A DNA stretch of 64,000 nt. Source: Zanthoxylum bungeanum (lineage: Eukaryota > Streptophyta > Magnoliopsida > Sapindales > Rutaceae). The translations under genes were made by a program, and so were the position numbers. The stretch covers positions 21,318 to 85,317 of the forward strand of contig SKCR01032804.1 of the NCBI GenBank assembly GCA_019454045.1, written 5' to 3'. Positions 45,845 to 59,770 of this stretch are shown here, one piece after another (the first letter of the stretch is position 1; every line of letters begins with the position of its first letter). Under the pieces are notes generated by a model. That model made no database searches and was not told the origin of the DNA. It saw nothing but the letters and a program-made list of their open reading frames with translations.

Positions 45845-47890
45845 AAGGTTTGAGCATGAAAAAGTTTAGGGATTAAAATTGGGTAAATTGATTTTGAGCA
45901 TGATTTGTGAAATTGGATGAATAAATATGCTCAAATGTGTTCGAATTGAAGTTTGATTAGATCAATTTCAAGAAAATTGGATTGGATCATTTTTCCCCAA
46001 ATTGTTGAGGCTTGGCCAAAACTTTAGAGCCCTAATTAGTCTTGGAATTTTGATTTTTTAATTCATTGGATGATTTAGAATCAATTAGGATGTTGATTTA
46101 ATGTCGATTGTGGGATTAATTGGATGGAAACCAAATCGGATATAAAATCCCCTCCTTGGCCGAGACTTTGGATGCATGTTTTGGGTTTGATTTTAATCAA
46201 AATGTGTTGGACATGTGATGATGATGATGTCATGATTAATTAGTGCTAATTGATGTTTTAGAAATGTTAATTGGGTAATTAATTATGTAATACACTTTAT
46301 GTAATTAAATGTGAAATTGGATTTTTGTATTTAATTATTTGGGCCTTAAAATTGGATTTGGGCTTAAGTGTTGTAATTGGGCTTGTTGGGCTTTGTTGTA
46401 TAAAGTTGGGTTTAGGAAAATTGGATTGGATCCAATTAGGCCCAAAACCGCATCCATAAAGCCCAAATGCGACTTAATGGACCTTTAAAGTTTAATTGGG
46501 CCTAATGGGCCAAGATTGATTTCTAGGCTTATGGGGTAACTCCCGGATTGGATTTTGGTTATTCGGATTGACCCGAGTTGACCAAAAGTCCACGCCTTAA
46601 GAAATTAATTAAAAGCCCATTGGACTTTAATTAAATTGATGTTGGACGTTAATCGGGCTTTGAGACCCGTAACGATTAAATTTGGAATTTAAGTCGTAAA
46701 AGTTCATTAATAAAGTGTGATATTTAATTTGGAATTAAATAGTGAATTAGAATTAAATGCATATTGAATTGGATTTAATTATGTAGTTTAATTAATTCGA
46801 GAATTCGTACTTGGATGATCACTAATTATCAGATTAATTATTTGATTAGATTGATTGATAACATGCTTGTGTGAATACATGGTTGCGATGCATGAATAAT
46901 GTATATCGGATGGATATTAGATGGGTGGGACAATTTTAGAAATTGTTGTAATAAATTTAATTTATTGAATTGGACCTGCGAGTCCAGCCTTATTTCTTAT
47001 CATTTCTTTGTATTCTCTTCTCATCTATTCCCCTCAATGTAAATGAGGTTTCTTTAGAAGTGTAGTGTAACGGGTAGAAGTAATACATGTGCTAGCGGGA
47101 GAGAGAAAGGGAGACATTTGATCTAGGATCAATGTGTAAAGTATCCATCCGCATATCATTATTTCTTTATTTATACGCGCTTTATTATGTGTTTAGAATG
47201 CATGTTTAAGGGTGTATGGTGATGAGACCTTAACAAAGATAATAAATTGGTTTCCAATTTGCACTCGAAAAACCCTCGCAAAATATTAAGCGTTTTTCCT
47301 TCCATTGAGTGATTCTCACTGAAGATCCGAGACTGGCATTGGCTTGTTGGCCAAAGTCAAGGCATTTTTCCGTCGAGGATGTGTTTGAATCACGAAGGCT
47401 TTGTTTCATATCAGTGTCTTGTCCAAGTTGTGGTTTGTTGGCCAAAGTCAAGACCACTTTTTGTCCATCGACATTGATTACGAAGCCTTCCATGGTCAAT
47501 GGGTCGCGCTTAACTGGGATCACTAAGTTTGTTGTGCCAAAGCCAAGGCTTAGTTGATTCAGAGGAAAAAGGTTAGGTAATACATCGGATGTATTGGAAA
47601 ATATAAGATATATGTTTCGGACTTGGATGTCCCCCTACCGGATATAGGAATTGGATTGGATCCAATTGATCTTAGAGATCTACCTAGTTAATTATCATAC
47701 AATTTGTTGGCCAAAGTCAATATTGTGTGATATTTAACGGGATCCTAGCCCACTAGGAAACACGGATTCCCGAGTACTTGATAGAGGGTTAGAGGCTCGC
47801 CGAAAAATAGTGGAAGACAGGAATTGAATTTGCAATACTCGTTCAATTACTCGCCATACGCGCTCGAACAAATATCATTCGTCAAATTAT
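45845..47890 (+). other. leader of element G
   Basis: Two-kilobase leader matching those of B, E and I, with TTGGCCAA motifs near 47345-47362, 47426-47446 and 47701-47719. Apart from the small ORF there is no coding signal. It ends at the hairpin array. Confidence 0.8.
47309..47557 (+). CDS. 82-codon leader ORF of element G, function unknown
   Basis: Same length, start (MILT) and end (PKPRLS) as in B and I, with scattered substitutions (for example a run of Ser/Pro/Leu changes around residues 20 and 60). It lies about 1.5 kb after the PBS and 0.55 kb before the gag remnant. The reverse strand at 47230-47523 is also open. No family is recognised; coding status is unproven. Confidence 0.35.
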   Translation: MILTEDPRLALACWPKSRHFSVEDVFESRRLCFISVSCPSCGLLAKVKTTFCPSTLITKPSMVNGSRLTGITKFVVPKPRLS

Positions 47891-47891
47891 T

Positions 47892-48106
47892 AAATGTTAG
47901 TTGGACTAATATTTAAATGTTGTTTTAATAAATAGTTGGACTATATTTAAACAATTCATTTATAGTTGATTTTATAATTGGATTATAGTAATCAATGTAA
48001 TTGATTTTATTCTATTAAATTACAGCTGATTAAATAGTTGGACTATTTTAATCATTATAATATAAAGTACCAAAATCGTTGATTAAATAGTTGGACTATT
48101 AAAATC
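47892..48106 (+). repeat. hairpin array with TGG loop (element G)
   Basis: Five hairpins: about 47892-47915, 47925-47950, 47968-47995, 48029-48054 and 48081-48106. The stems are 9-12 bp and nearly perfect, with TGG as the loop. Acceptor-like AG at 47964-47965 after CAATTCATTTAT. Confidence 0.78.
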
Positions 48107-48740
48107 AAGATAAAATTGAAAGATTGACATTTAAAACATAATCCTAGGGAAAATGTATTTAAATGGTTTAATTTTCAAATTGGGAATATAATTTCAGGAT
48201 GGTCCTGGAAAATAATAAGTTACTTTATTTGATAAAATAACATATTATGCCTAAGCCTGGAGTTGAGCAATTAGTAGAACATGATCTTTGGAAGATTCAT
48301 GTAATGATAACTTTAGTGCTTAATCCATTAAGCTTGTCGCAGTAGATTCCTTAATCTCTAAATCAGAACTAAGAATTAGATTCTTATAGTATGATAATGA
48401 AATTGAAGGATCTTCATAAATCTATATTTAGATTTTAGAAGTACTAAAATTGCAATACTTAACTCTTGGAGAGTTAATGACTATTCTCAATGAGATAAAG
48501 TCAAAGTTTGCAATTAGGCAAGTAGCGCTAGTCGCACCTTACTTCGATATTCTAGAAACCCGAGGCTTGGCCAAAGGCTACCAGAATGTGAAAAAAAGGC
48601 AAAGGCAAAATCATTATAATCTTCTAGGAAGATAAATGACATATCCCAAAATGTCTGCTTAATTGTGACAAACGGGATCGCGAAAGCATGACTGCCATTT
48701 GGACAAAGCAGACATGAAGGAATAGAAGAACGAGCAAGAC
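48107..48740 (+). pseudogene. gag: decayed gag of element G
   Basis: Aligns with gag of A from its first codons (AATGTATTTAAATGG against AATGTCTTTAAGGGG) through the LGEL segment (open at 48450-48635) to the zinc knuckle near 48655-48700. The ATG and reading frame are gone. Much of the decay is identical in I. Confidence 0.7.
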
Positions 48741-51480
48741 TCTTACTTCAAATATGGTTGTCATAAATATGTTCATGACTAGTATTAAAATTGGATTTTA
48801 AATACTTAGTATGATATAAATATATATTGATGTCCAGAATCTGCTATGAGCAGGATACTGACTTCAATTGAGATTTAATCTACGGATTAGAAACGGGATG
48901 AAAGTCGTTGTTTTAACCGTAGATACCTAAGTTTAGGAACTACCCTCGGGTGTGTACCTAAATTGGAAACTGTTATAATGTAACTAGTTTGACTAGATAC
49001 ATTATCTCTGTATCAATGCTTAACCCGTTGCGGGTGAACCTTTATATTCTAGAACAGTAAAGTGTTTTATTATATAAAGATGATATTGAGATAAACACAT
49101 TAGATGTGAATAACAGAATTTATATTTTGAATATGAAAAATCTCAAACATATAACATGATAAATAAATAGCTCAACTGATTTGATCAGATGAAACTTAAT
49201 TGTGGCATTGTTGTCTGGGACACAATTAAACAAGACTCGTATATCCACACTTTTGAAGAGTGGGTACTCGGACTAATTTGATTCCATTAAAATAAAGTCT
49301 ATGAATCTAGTTTATTGGGCAAAGTGCCTAAAACACATTTACTTGTTAAAAGTGTAAAAGCCACCTATCTGTTAGCCCTAGTTCATAGTGAAGCAAGTGG
49401 GCCCATGTCTAGTTAGGCTAGATGTGGATATGAATATTTTGTGACCTTTATGGATGTGGCATCGCGTAATGGTTATGTGTTTATTTTTGAAACACAAATC
49501 GGAAACATTTAAGTTTCGACACGAAATAGACAAACAGATCGGCTAAAGTATTAAATCGTCACGGTAAGACCGTAATGAGGACTCCTCCCGGAACACGTCA
49601 GTTTAACGGTGTGTCCGATCGGTGTAACCGAATTATGTTAGACATGATAAGGCTAATCATGAGTCACTCTGAGCTACCATTTCCTTCAACGGATAAGCTT
49701 TAAACAGTGCAGAACTTATTTTGAATAAGGTTCCATAAAAATCTGTTAGACAGAATTTCTTATTAGATATGAACGGGAAAGAAACTAGGTTTTACATTCT
49801 TGAATATTTGGGTATGCTCGGCATATGTTTGGATGATACCAAACTAGAACCCAAATTGGATAAGTGCCAATTATAGGTTATCCTAGGGATACCATAAGTA
49901 TTGTACTTAAACAACTCACTGGAGAACAATGTAATTGTTGCTCACCATGAGGTTTTCCTAAGAGGAATACCTATATGCAGTGGTAAGTGGGAGGATAGTA
50001 AAACTCGATGAAAATCAGAGTGATACTATTCAAGGTACCCATTCCTTAATGGAACACAAATAGTTCATAAAGGATGAAACTATACTATTAATCTTCGAAT
50101 ACACAAGAACCACGTATGTTGGAGAGAGTCAGAAAACAACCTGGGGTATGGGTTTCTGATCTCACCTCATAAAGATGTCCATCTTATTGAGGTATCCAAC
50201 TGACTACGTATGAGGAAGTGATACAAGGTATCGACTCCCTAATATGACAAAGTTTCATGAATCCGAAATGGATTCCATGTATATCAACTATGTTTGGACA
50301 CTAGTTGATGTACCGCAAGGCATTGTGCCTATTGGTACTTTACAAGTCGTCAAGGAAGACGTACATGGATGGCAACATACCAACGTATAAAGCTAGGCTT
50401 TTAGCGGAAATGTATCGTTATCAACAATATGTTGATTATGATTCAAACTTTTTAAAATGCTGCCACAGTAAATCCATTTGGATAATGCTTGCTAAAGCTG
50501 CGTGTTTCATTTATGAAATATAACAGCTTAACGGGAAAATCGCTTTCCTGAAAAAGGAAACTTTTTGGAGGATGTTTAAAACATCCTGTCGGTTTTGTCG
50601 TACCAAAACTAGCAAACAAGGTTTGCGGGTTATTCAATCCATGTTTGGATTGAAGCAAGCATAGGTTCTTGGAATTGTCGTTTTGATGCAATCATAATAG
50701 TTTATGATTTAATTCAAAACGAAATTATTCTTGTGTATATAAGAGAGTTAGTGGGAGCACACTGACAGTGGCTATCCTATAAAATAATGATAATATGTCA
50801 TTTCTTGGAAATGATATTCCCATAAAATAACTATCGGCGAAAGCTTGGCTTTCGAAAACTCTCTAAGAACTCGTACATGGAAAAATGTACGCGACCTGGT
50901 GTCTCATAAGCTTTGAGCATATGGATTCACAAACAGGCCAATCCAAGTGATATTCACTGGATTGATGTTAAGAACATCCGTTAGTATCTTAGAGAACTAA
51001 GGATGCTGTCTTAATCTATGGAGATGGAGAACTTGGAGTGACTGGGATCACTGTAGCAAGTTTCCTAAACCGATAAAGATGACTAAAAGTCACAAACGGT
51101 ACTATACAGTTTGAATAACGGTACAGTAAGCTGGAAATCTTCCAAGCAAGATACTGTTACCGTATAAACAATAAATGCGGGTTATTGCTACAGCTAAAGC
51201 GGCAATAGAAGCCTTCTAGGTCGATAAACAAATCTAATTAGATTAGATATAATTCTTTTAGCAGCTGAGCTAGGCGTCAGCACATTCTAAAGAATTAATG
51301 GTCTCATCAACGATCCAGATACATGCTTCGATATTGATCTGATTCGTTCGGATCATACATTGTGGCGATGTGATGATCGTATAAATCGCATCAGACGATA
51401 ATCATTCAAATCCGCAGACGAAAGTTTTTTCTCAGTAATTTGAGCCAACCGTATATAGTTCGGGTGTCAGACACTCGAGT
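48741..51480 (+). pseudogene. pol: decayed pol of element G
   Basis: Remnants follow the order in A: protease region, pre-integrase (about 49200-49280), integrase (first catalytic codon GAA at 49390-49392 in place of GAC), reverse transcriptase (open piece 50305-50523; GLKQA near 50650) and RNase H. The YVDD site reads TATAAAATAATGATAATATG (about 50776-50797). Deletions also occur, for example between the integrase D and E regions at about 49575. The same YVDD replacement occurs in I. Confidence 0.85.
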
Positions 51481-51491
51481 GACTGGCTATA

Positions 51492-51506
51492 GGCCAAGTG
51501 GGAGAT
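51492..51506 (+). other. polypurine tract of element G
   Basis: GGCCAAGTGGGAGAT directly before the 3' LTR, identical to that of A despite the wrecked coding region. Confidence 0.92.
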
Positions 51507-53553
51507 TGTTGGACAATTATGACCCATAGCGTCACTATTTGTACATATCATGGTGTTGTCGTACAAATTAACTATGTGAAAAAGGAGATTGTACTCTTAT
51601 CATTTGTGATTAGATCACTTAGATGTATAAATGATAGGAGGTCCCTATGATTTGTTCCTGGATGGAGAATGATATGAGACAGTATCAGTTCACAAATGAT
51701 AAATCATTAAATATCCCTAGTCAGAGTATTATTGAGATTGGACATCGATAAATACGTAAAATACTAGTATTGCACTTGTGCGCGTTGTGAGGGCACAACG
51801 GCATAGTTCTCATATATTTGGTATAGAATACTCATGCAATTGTAATAGGAGGTTGTGTTTTACCGATGGTACGGGAAACAGCTTCGATCTGGATAGACCC
51901 CCTCGGAATTCCATTGGTAGTATGACTATGTGTCTACGGAAGTCCGAAATCAGGGTAGGTGTATTTGGTCTTAACTTGAGACTTGCACCGCTAATACTTG
52001 CGACAATGAATATACTTTGGTTGCGGTCGTCCAAGGCTTTAACAGGTTTTGTGTACGCTAATACTGGGTATATTGAGAATCGTAGTATGTTGGGTGTGAT
52101 GTCAAGACGGAAGTGTCACTCCAGTCATATGGAGATGATGGTCACGTAGGATACGGGACTGGTTCTCTTAAATGCTGCAGCTATCGGGATAAAATGACAA
52201 GGTCAGGTTTATCCGATTATAGAGACTAGTTACTAGACATCCGACATGTGCTTCGTACGGGGCAGACACAATTCCAGCCCCAGGCCTAGCACGTGATCAT
52301 CCGATACTGGACAGAAATACGTAATACTACGTATACTACGCCTGATACAGATCCTTTATTCATGTAAGGATGTTTCCGGAAAATTAGGTAGGCATGACGC
52401 TTTGCTAGAGGCCAACCTTGTCTTGTAAATCGGTAAAACGTAGTACGAGGTACTTACGTCTTCGGATAGTCCGACGACCGAATTTACTGCCAACATATCC
52501 GGGGATCTCATGGGTTGCTTCCCAAATATTCACCGATGACGTATGACTCACACTCTAAATTAATCTGGGATAAATTAGAAGAGAGAGAAAATTAATCTGG
52601 GATTAATTGCGGAGATATTTTATCTGGGATAAAATATCAATTAAAGAGAGATAACGATTTATTTGGAATTAATCGAGAAATTAATATATTTGATATATTA
52701 AATGAAATTGGATTTCGACGCGGAATTAAAATTAGATTTTAATTCGGGCGAACGAGTTAATTTAGAATTAATTTGTTAGCGACGTGAATAGTGATTTCGC
52801 TAGGCGTAATCATTTAATTACGACGCAACGGAAAATAGGTTAATTTGGAATTAGCGAACCCGAGCCCGAGATTATTTGCGAGCGCATTCGCATTTCAAAT
52901 TCGAGTGCGGCAAGTCAAATCAAGTGTCAAATCATTAGTCATATCAAGCGTCAAATCAAATTTCACTTTGAGTGATGTGACAACTTGTCACTTGATTTGA
53001 TTGATTGATGGATTGATTGATGTGAGTTGATGGAGGTTGGTGTGGCTTTATTGTTTGACTTTTGTAAAGCCAGATTTGTGGTAAATCACTTTATTAATTT
53101 TGGAAAATATCTAATTGGATTTAATACATAAAATACCAACAATTCAATATAACTCTGTCTTCTCTCTTTCTCTCATCTCTCTTCACGCCCTTGGGACATT
53201 TTGTTCACTGGTTTTGAGCTGAAAAAACTGTGACAGTGGGAAGCTTGGAGTGTGATTTTGTGCCAAAATCATAAGTGCTAGCACACTTACGAGATATGCG
53301 AAGGTGATAGGGAAGTCCACCCATGAGCCAGGAACCAGTCGACGAAGCTTGGAGCTTGATGAAGGACCAAAATACAGGCCAAACCAGTGAGCACGCACAG
53401 CTCACTGCCGAACCAGTGAGGAGTAGAATCTGAAATTTTTGTTACCTCCGCGTCGCTCAACCGATCGATGTAAGTATTCCGCAACTTCTTCGATGTGTAT
53501 TCGCAGTTGATTCATGCTTATTATTGATCTTGGGACCTTAATAGAAACCAACA
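51507..53553 (+). repeat. 3' LTR of element G
   Basis: Complete type-2 LTR of 2047 bp, ending GAAACCAACA. Donor-like GTAAGTAT at 53470-53477. It lacks H, which shows H entered the 5' LTR after G inserted. Confidence 0.94.
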
Positions 53554-53558
53554 CATAA
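53554..53558. repeat. target-site duplication of G, right copy CATAA
   Basis: Matches 41807-41811. Confidence 0.93.
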
Positions 53559-54012
53559 TTCTAGAGAATGATGCAACTAATGCTTGAACATATGTACTGA
53601 TTGTCAATTTAATTTTTATGAAGTTTTATTTAAGTTTATTTGTATTCTCTTGCGTTTAATACTTCTTGTTTGCTGGCCACAAATGGAGATGATGCATGTT
53701 TAAAATCTATCGCTCGGGAGAGAGGGATTTTGAATAGGATCTAGAGAATATAACCCAGAAGTTTTATAGAGTTCGGGATAATCTATACTTCATTTGAAGT
53801 CATTAACAGAGAATCACAAGATGTAATGAGTTGTTAATTACTGGATTTTTATAGGGATATCGAAGTCTGTAATTGATAATATTTTCACTATCGCTCGAGA
53901 GAGGGAGTTGAATACTTTAGAATTATTGACTTATAAACAATGCAACTGAACAAGGATTAATTGGCATGACAAAACATAGATGGGATAGTTAGGTGAAATC
54001 AGACTCTACAAT
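53554..54012 (+). repeat. element L LTR, right of G and left of I
   Basis: Begins with the second CATAA copy of G and continues the L sequence broken at 41811. It contains two CTATCGCTCG-GAGAGGG motifs (about 53707 and 53891). It ends with ACAAT at 54008-54012, next to element I. Confidence 0.6.
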
Positions 54013-56044
54013 TGTAGGAGTTTCTACGGCCCCAATGATCGATTATAAAGCATAAAACCATGTGTGAATACAATGAGGGAGCGCGGAATACTCACATCGA
54101 TCGGTTGAGCGAAGCGCAAGGCAACAAAAATTGATTTCTGCTCACTGGACTGCTCACGGCAGTGGCTGTTTTTGGCCTCCATGGATTCGGTTTTGGGTGA
54201 GCTCCATCAGGCTCCAAGCTTCGTCAAACGATTCCAAGCTCATGGGTGGACTTCCCTATCACCTTTGCATGTCTCTCGGAGTGCTAGCTCTCTTGATTTT
54301 TGCCACAAAAATCAAACACTTTGCTTCCATATCTCCTCCTTGGCTCTCGGCAGTTCACTGCCAAACCAGAAGAAAGATGGCCCTTATGGGAGTGAGAGAG
54401 AGATGAGTTTGTGAGAGAGAGAGTTGTGTATTTTGTTACTTAAAAAATGGTAAATGATTTTCCAAAAATCATATACACAAATTGCTTTCAAAAAGTCAAC
54501 AAAGGACAAGCTTTAAAAGCTCCCAACAACTCCCATCAAGTCACATCATTCAATCAATCAATGATCACATCACTCAAAGTGACATGTGATTTGACGCTTG
54601 GTGCGAATAATGATTTGACGCTTGATTTGACTTGCGTGCCGCACTCGAATTCGAAACACGAATGCGCTCGCAAACAATCCAGGGCTCGGGTTCGCTAATT
54701 CCAAATTAACGAATTTTCCGTTGTGACGTAATTAAATTATTTTGCCTAGCAAAATCACTATTCACGTCGCTAACGAATTAATTCTAAATTAACTCGTTCG
54801 CCCGAATTAAAATCTAATTTTAATTCCGCGTCGAAATCCAATTTCGTATAATATATCTAATATATTAATTTGTCGATTAATTCCAAATTAATCGTTCTCT
54901 CTCTTTAAATGATATTTTATCCTAGATAAAATATCTCCGCAATTAATCCCAGATTAATTTTCTCTCTCATCATTATTCCCAGATTAATTAAAAGTGCGAG
55001 TCATACGTCATCGGTGAATCTTTGGGAAGTGACCCATGAGATCCCCGGATATATTGGCAGTAAATACGGTCGTCGGACTATCCAAACACGTAAGTACCTA
55101 GTACTACGTTTGTGCCGATTTAGAAGACAAGGTTGGCTTCTAGCAAAGCGCCATGCCTACCCAATTCTCTAGAAATATCCTCACAGGAATAAGGATCTAT
55201 ATCAGGCTTAGTATACGTGGTATTTCGTATTTCGATCCAGTATCGGATGATCACATGCAAGGTCTGGGGCTGGTACAGTGTCTGCCCCGTACGAAGCATA
55301 TATCGGATTATGAGCAACTAGTCTCTTTATTATCGGATAATCATGACCAAGTCATATTATTCCGACGGTTGCACCCTTTTAGAGAACCAGTTATGTATCC
55401 CTACGTGATCATCATCTCCATATGACTGGAGTGACAGTTCCGTCTTGACATCACACCCAACACACTACGATTCTCGATATACCCAGAAGAGGCGTACACA
55501 GAAACCGGTTAAAGCCCTGGACGACCAAAACCAAAGTATATTGATTGTCGCAACTATTAGCGGTGCAAGTCTCAGGTTAAGACCAAATACACCTACCCTG
55601 ATTTCGGACTTCCATAGACACATAGTCATACTACCAATGGAATTCCGAGGGGTCTATCCAGAGTGAAGCTGTTTCCCATACCATCGGTAAAACACAACCT
55701 TCTTTTACACTTGCATGAGTATCTTATACCCAAATATATGAGAACTATGCAGTTGTGCCCTCACAACGCGCACAAGTGTAATAATAGTCTTTTACGCATT
55801 TATCGATGTCCAATCTCGATAATACTCTGACTAGGGATATTTAATTATTTATCCTTCGTAGACTGATACTGTCTCATATCATTCTCAATCTAGGAACAAA
55901 TCATAGGGACCTCCTATCATTTATATATCTTGGTGATCTAATCACAAATGATAAAAGTGCAATCTCCTTTGTCACATAGTTAATTTGTACAACAACACCG
56001 TGATCTGTACAAATAGTGACGCTATGGGTCATAACTGTCCAACA
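54013..56044 (-). repeat. 3' LTR of element I
   Basis: 2032-bp type-2 LTR, TGTAGGAG...TCCAACA. Donor-like site at 54088-54095. TATA-equivalent region reads TCTAAAAGGG in element sense. Confidence 0.93.
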
Positions 56045-56059
56045 ATCTCCCACTTGGCC
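56045..56059 (-). other. polypurine tract of element I
   Basis: Plus-strand ATCTCCCACTTGGCC, the exact reverse complement of the GGCCAAGTGGGAGAT tract of A and G. Confidence 0.92.
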
Positions 56060-59050
56060 TATAGCCAGTCACTAGAGTGTCTTACACGCGAACTATGTAC
56101 GGTTCAAATTGCTGAGAAATGCTTTCGTCAGTGGATTTGCATGATTATCATCTGATATGATTTAATCGATCATCACATCGCCACGATGTATGATCCGAAC
56201 GAATCAGATGAATATCGAAGTATATATCTGGATCGTTGATGAGACCATTAATTCTTTAGCCTGTGCTGACACCTAGCTCAGCTGCTAACATAATTATATC
56301 TAATTTAATTAGATTTGTTATCAACCCAAATGGCTTCTATTGCTGCCTCAGCTGCAGCAATAACCCGCATTTTGTTGTTTATTCGGTAACAGTATCTTGC
56401 TTGGAAGATTTACAGCTCACTGTACCGTTATTCAAACTATATAGTACCTTTTTATGACTTATAGTCATTTTATCGGTTAGGAAACTTGCTACAGTGATCC
56501 CAGTCACTTCAAGTTCTCCATCTCTATAGTTTAAGACAGCATCCTTAGTTCTCTAAGATATTAACAGATGTTCTTAACATCAATCCAGTGACTATCACTT
56601 GGATTGGCTTGATTGTGACACCATATGCTCAAAGCGTATGAGACACCAGGTCGCGTACATTTTTCAATGTACGATTTCTCGGAAAGTTTCAACAATTTTT
56701 AGATCTATCACAGTAGATCTTTATTCCTAGAATAAAAGTTGTTTCTCACAAGAATTCTATATAGAATTTTCTCGAAAGCCAAGCTTTCACCGATAGTTAT
56801 ATGGGAATATCATTTCCAAGAAATGACATATTATCATTATTTTATAGGACAACCACTGTCAGTGAGCTCCCACTAACCTCCTTATATACACAAGAATCAT
56901 TTTGTTTTGAATTAAATCATAATAATTTATGATTACATCAAAACGATAATTCTAAGAACCTAATGCTTGCTTCAATTCAAAAATGGATCGAATAACCTGC
57001 AAACCTTGTTTGCTAGTTTTGGTACGACAAAACCGTCAGGATGTTGTAAACATCCTCCGAAAGGTTTCCTTTTCAGGAAAATGATTTTCCCGTTCAGCCG
57101 ACATATTTCATTAATGAAACATGTAGCATTAGCAAGCATTATCAAAATGGATTTACCATGGCAAGAAGTAAAAGGTTGAATCGTAATCAACACAATGTTG
57201 ATAACAATACCTTTCCGTTTAAAAGCATAGCTTTATACGTTGGTATGTTGCCTTCCATGTATGTCTTCCTTGAAGATTTATATAATACCAGTAGGCACAA
57301 TGCCTTGTGGTATATCAACTAGTGTCCAAACATAGTTGGTATACATGGAATCCATTTTGGATTCATGACACTTTGCCATGATTGGGTGTCGATACCTTGT
57401 ATCACTACCTCATACGTAGTCAGTTGGTATTCCCCAAAAGATTGACATCTTTATGAGGTGAGATCAGAAACCCATACCCCATGTTGTTTTCTGACTCTCT
57501 CCGACATACGCTGTTCTTGTGTATTCGAAGATTACTGGTATAGTCTCATCCTTGATGAACTATTCATGTTCCATTAGGAATCGGTGCCTTAAATAGTATT
57601 ACTCCGATTTTCATCGAGTTTTACTATCATCCCACTTACCACTGCATATCGGTATTCCTCTTAGGAAAACCGCATGGTGAGCAACAATCTAATTGTTCTC
57701 TTGTGAGATGTATAAGTACTATACTTTGGTATCCCTATGATAACCTACAATTGGCACTTATCCTATTTGGGTTTTAGTTTGGTATCATCCAAACATATGC
57801 CTAGCATTCCCAAATCATCAGGAATGAGAAATCTGGTTTCTTTCCTGTTCATATCTAATATGAAGTCTGTCAAACAGATTTTATGGAACCTTATTCAAAA
57901 TAAGTTCTGCACTGTAAATACTTATCAGTTGAAGGAAATGGTAGCTTAGAGCGACTCATGATTAACCTTATCATGTCCAACAAAATTCGGTTTATCCGTT
58001 CGGACACACCGTCAAACTGACGTGTTCCGGGAGGAGTTCTCATTACTTAAGTATTAGAAACTTATTGCTTAAGTATTTTCCATTACGGTCTTATCGTGAC
58101 GGTTTAATACTTTAGCCGATCTATTTGTCTAATTCGTGTTGAAACTTAAAAGTTTCTGATTTGTGTTTCAAAAGAAACACATAACCATAACGCGATTCCA
58201 CATCCGTAAAGGTCACGAAATATTCATATCCACCTCTAGCCTAGCTAGACATGGGCCCACTTGCTTTACTATGAACTAGGGCTAACAGATCAATGGCATT
58301 TGCACTTTTACCAAGTAAATAGTGTTTTAGGCACTATGCCCTATAAACTAGATTCGTAGACTTTATTTGAATGGGATCAATTCAGTCCTAGTATCCACTC
58401 TTCAAAAGTGTGGATATACGAGTCTTGTTTAATTGTGTCCCAGACTACAATGCCACAAATTAGTTTCTTCAGATCAAATCAGTTTGAGCTATTTGTTTGT
58501 CATGTTATATGTTTGAGATTTTATTTATATTCTAAATATAAACTCTATTATTCACATCTAATGTGTTTATCTCAATATCATCTTTATATAATAAAACACT
58601 TTAGTGTTCTAGAATATAAAGGTTCACCCGCAACGGGTTAAACACTGATATAGAGATAATATTTCTAGTCAAACTAGTTACATTATAACAGTTTCCTAAT
58701 TTAAGTACACACCCGAAGGGTAGTTCCTAAACTTAGGTATCTACGGTTAAAATAGCGACTTTCGTCCCGTTTCCGATTTGCAGAGAAATCTCAATTGAAG
58801 TCAGTAACCTGTTCAAAACAGATTCTGAACATCAATACATATATTTTATCTACCACACTAAGTATTTAAAATCTAATTTTAATACTAGTATTGAACATAA
58901 TGTTGACAAACATATTTGAAGTCAGAGCCTTGCTCGTCTTCAATTCCTTCATGTCTGCTTTGTCCAAATGGCAGTCACGCTTCCGTGATCCCATTTGCCA
59001 CAATTAAGGCAGACATTTTGGGATATGTCCTTTATCTTCCCATAAGATTA
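56060..59050 (-). pseudogene. pol: decayed pol of element I
   Basis: RNase H, reverse transcriptase (open piece 56972-57193), integrase and pre-integrase remnants on the minus strand. The YVDD position (plus 56826-56848) matches the broken sequence in G. The first integrase Asp is Lys (58265-58267), explained as the shared Glu changed once more. The pre-integrase insertion is shared. Confidence 0.85.
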
Positions 59051-59556
59051 TAATGATTTTTGCCTTTGCCCTTTTCCATATTCCAGAAGCCTTTGGCCAA
59101 GCCTTGGGTTTCTAGAATATCGAAGTAAGGTGCGCCTTGTGCTACTTGCCTAATTGCAAACTTTGACTTTGTCTCCTTGAGAATAGTCATTAACTCTACC
59201 AGAGTTATTTATTGCAATTTAGTACTTCTAAGATCTAAAATAGATCTATGAAGATCATTCAATTTCATTATCATACTTTAAGGATCTAATCCTTAGTTCT
59301 GATTCAGAAATTAAGGAGTCTACTGCGACAAGCTTAATGGATTAAGCACTAAAGTTATCATCACATAAATCTTCCAAAGATTATGCTCTACTATTTGCTT
59401 AACTCCGGGCTTAGGCATAATATGTTATTTTATCAAATAAAGTAACTTATTTTTCCAGGACCATCCTGAAATTTATTCCCAATTTTGAAAATTAAACCAT
59501 TTAAATACATTTTCCCTAGGATTATGTTTTAAATGTTAATCTTTCAATTTTATCTT
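59051..59556 (-). pseudogene. gag: decayed gag of element I
   Basis: Close to the G remnant over its length. Near 58970-59010 the knuckle keeps CLNCGK and the His, then lacks one base before KRDC, a lesion shared with E and G. There is no ATG at the A start position. Confidence 0.65.
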
Positions 59557-59770
59557 GATTTTAATAGTCCAACTATTTAATCAAAGATTTAGGTACTATT
59601 TATTATAATGATTACTATAGTCCAACAATACAATCAACTATACTTTTAATTGGTTAAATTCAATTATATTGATTACTATAATCCAATTATAAAATCAACT
59701 ATAAATAAATAGTTTGAATACAGTCCAACTGTTTTAAAACAACGATGTAATATTAGTCAAACTAACATTT
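59557..59770 (-). repeat. hairpin array with TGG loop (element I)
   Basis: Hairpins at 59557-59582, 59610-59635, 59670-59697 and about 59748-59770. Acceptor-like AG at 59699-59700 followed by TTGATT in element sense. Confidence 0.75.

Larger units (their letters stand above)
41812..53553 (+). mobile_element. Copia element G (type 2), carrying solo LTR H
   Basis: A full element in plus orientation, about 9.76 kb without H, from TGTTGGATAATTATG to GAAACCAACA and flanked by CATAA. Order: 5' LTR 41812-45831 (split by H), PBS, leader with small ORF, hairpins, decayed gag and pol, PPT, 3' LTR 51507-53553. It sits inside the L LTR, which reads through once G is removed. Confidence 0.95.
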
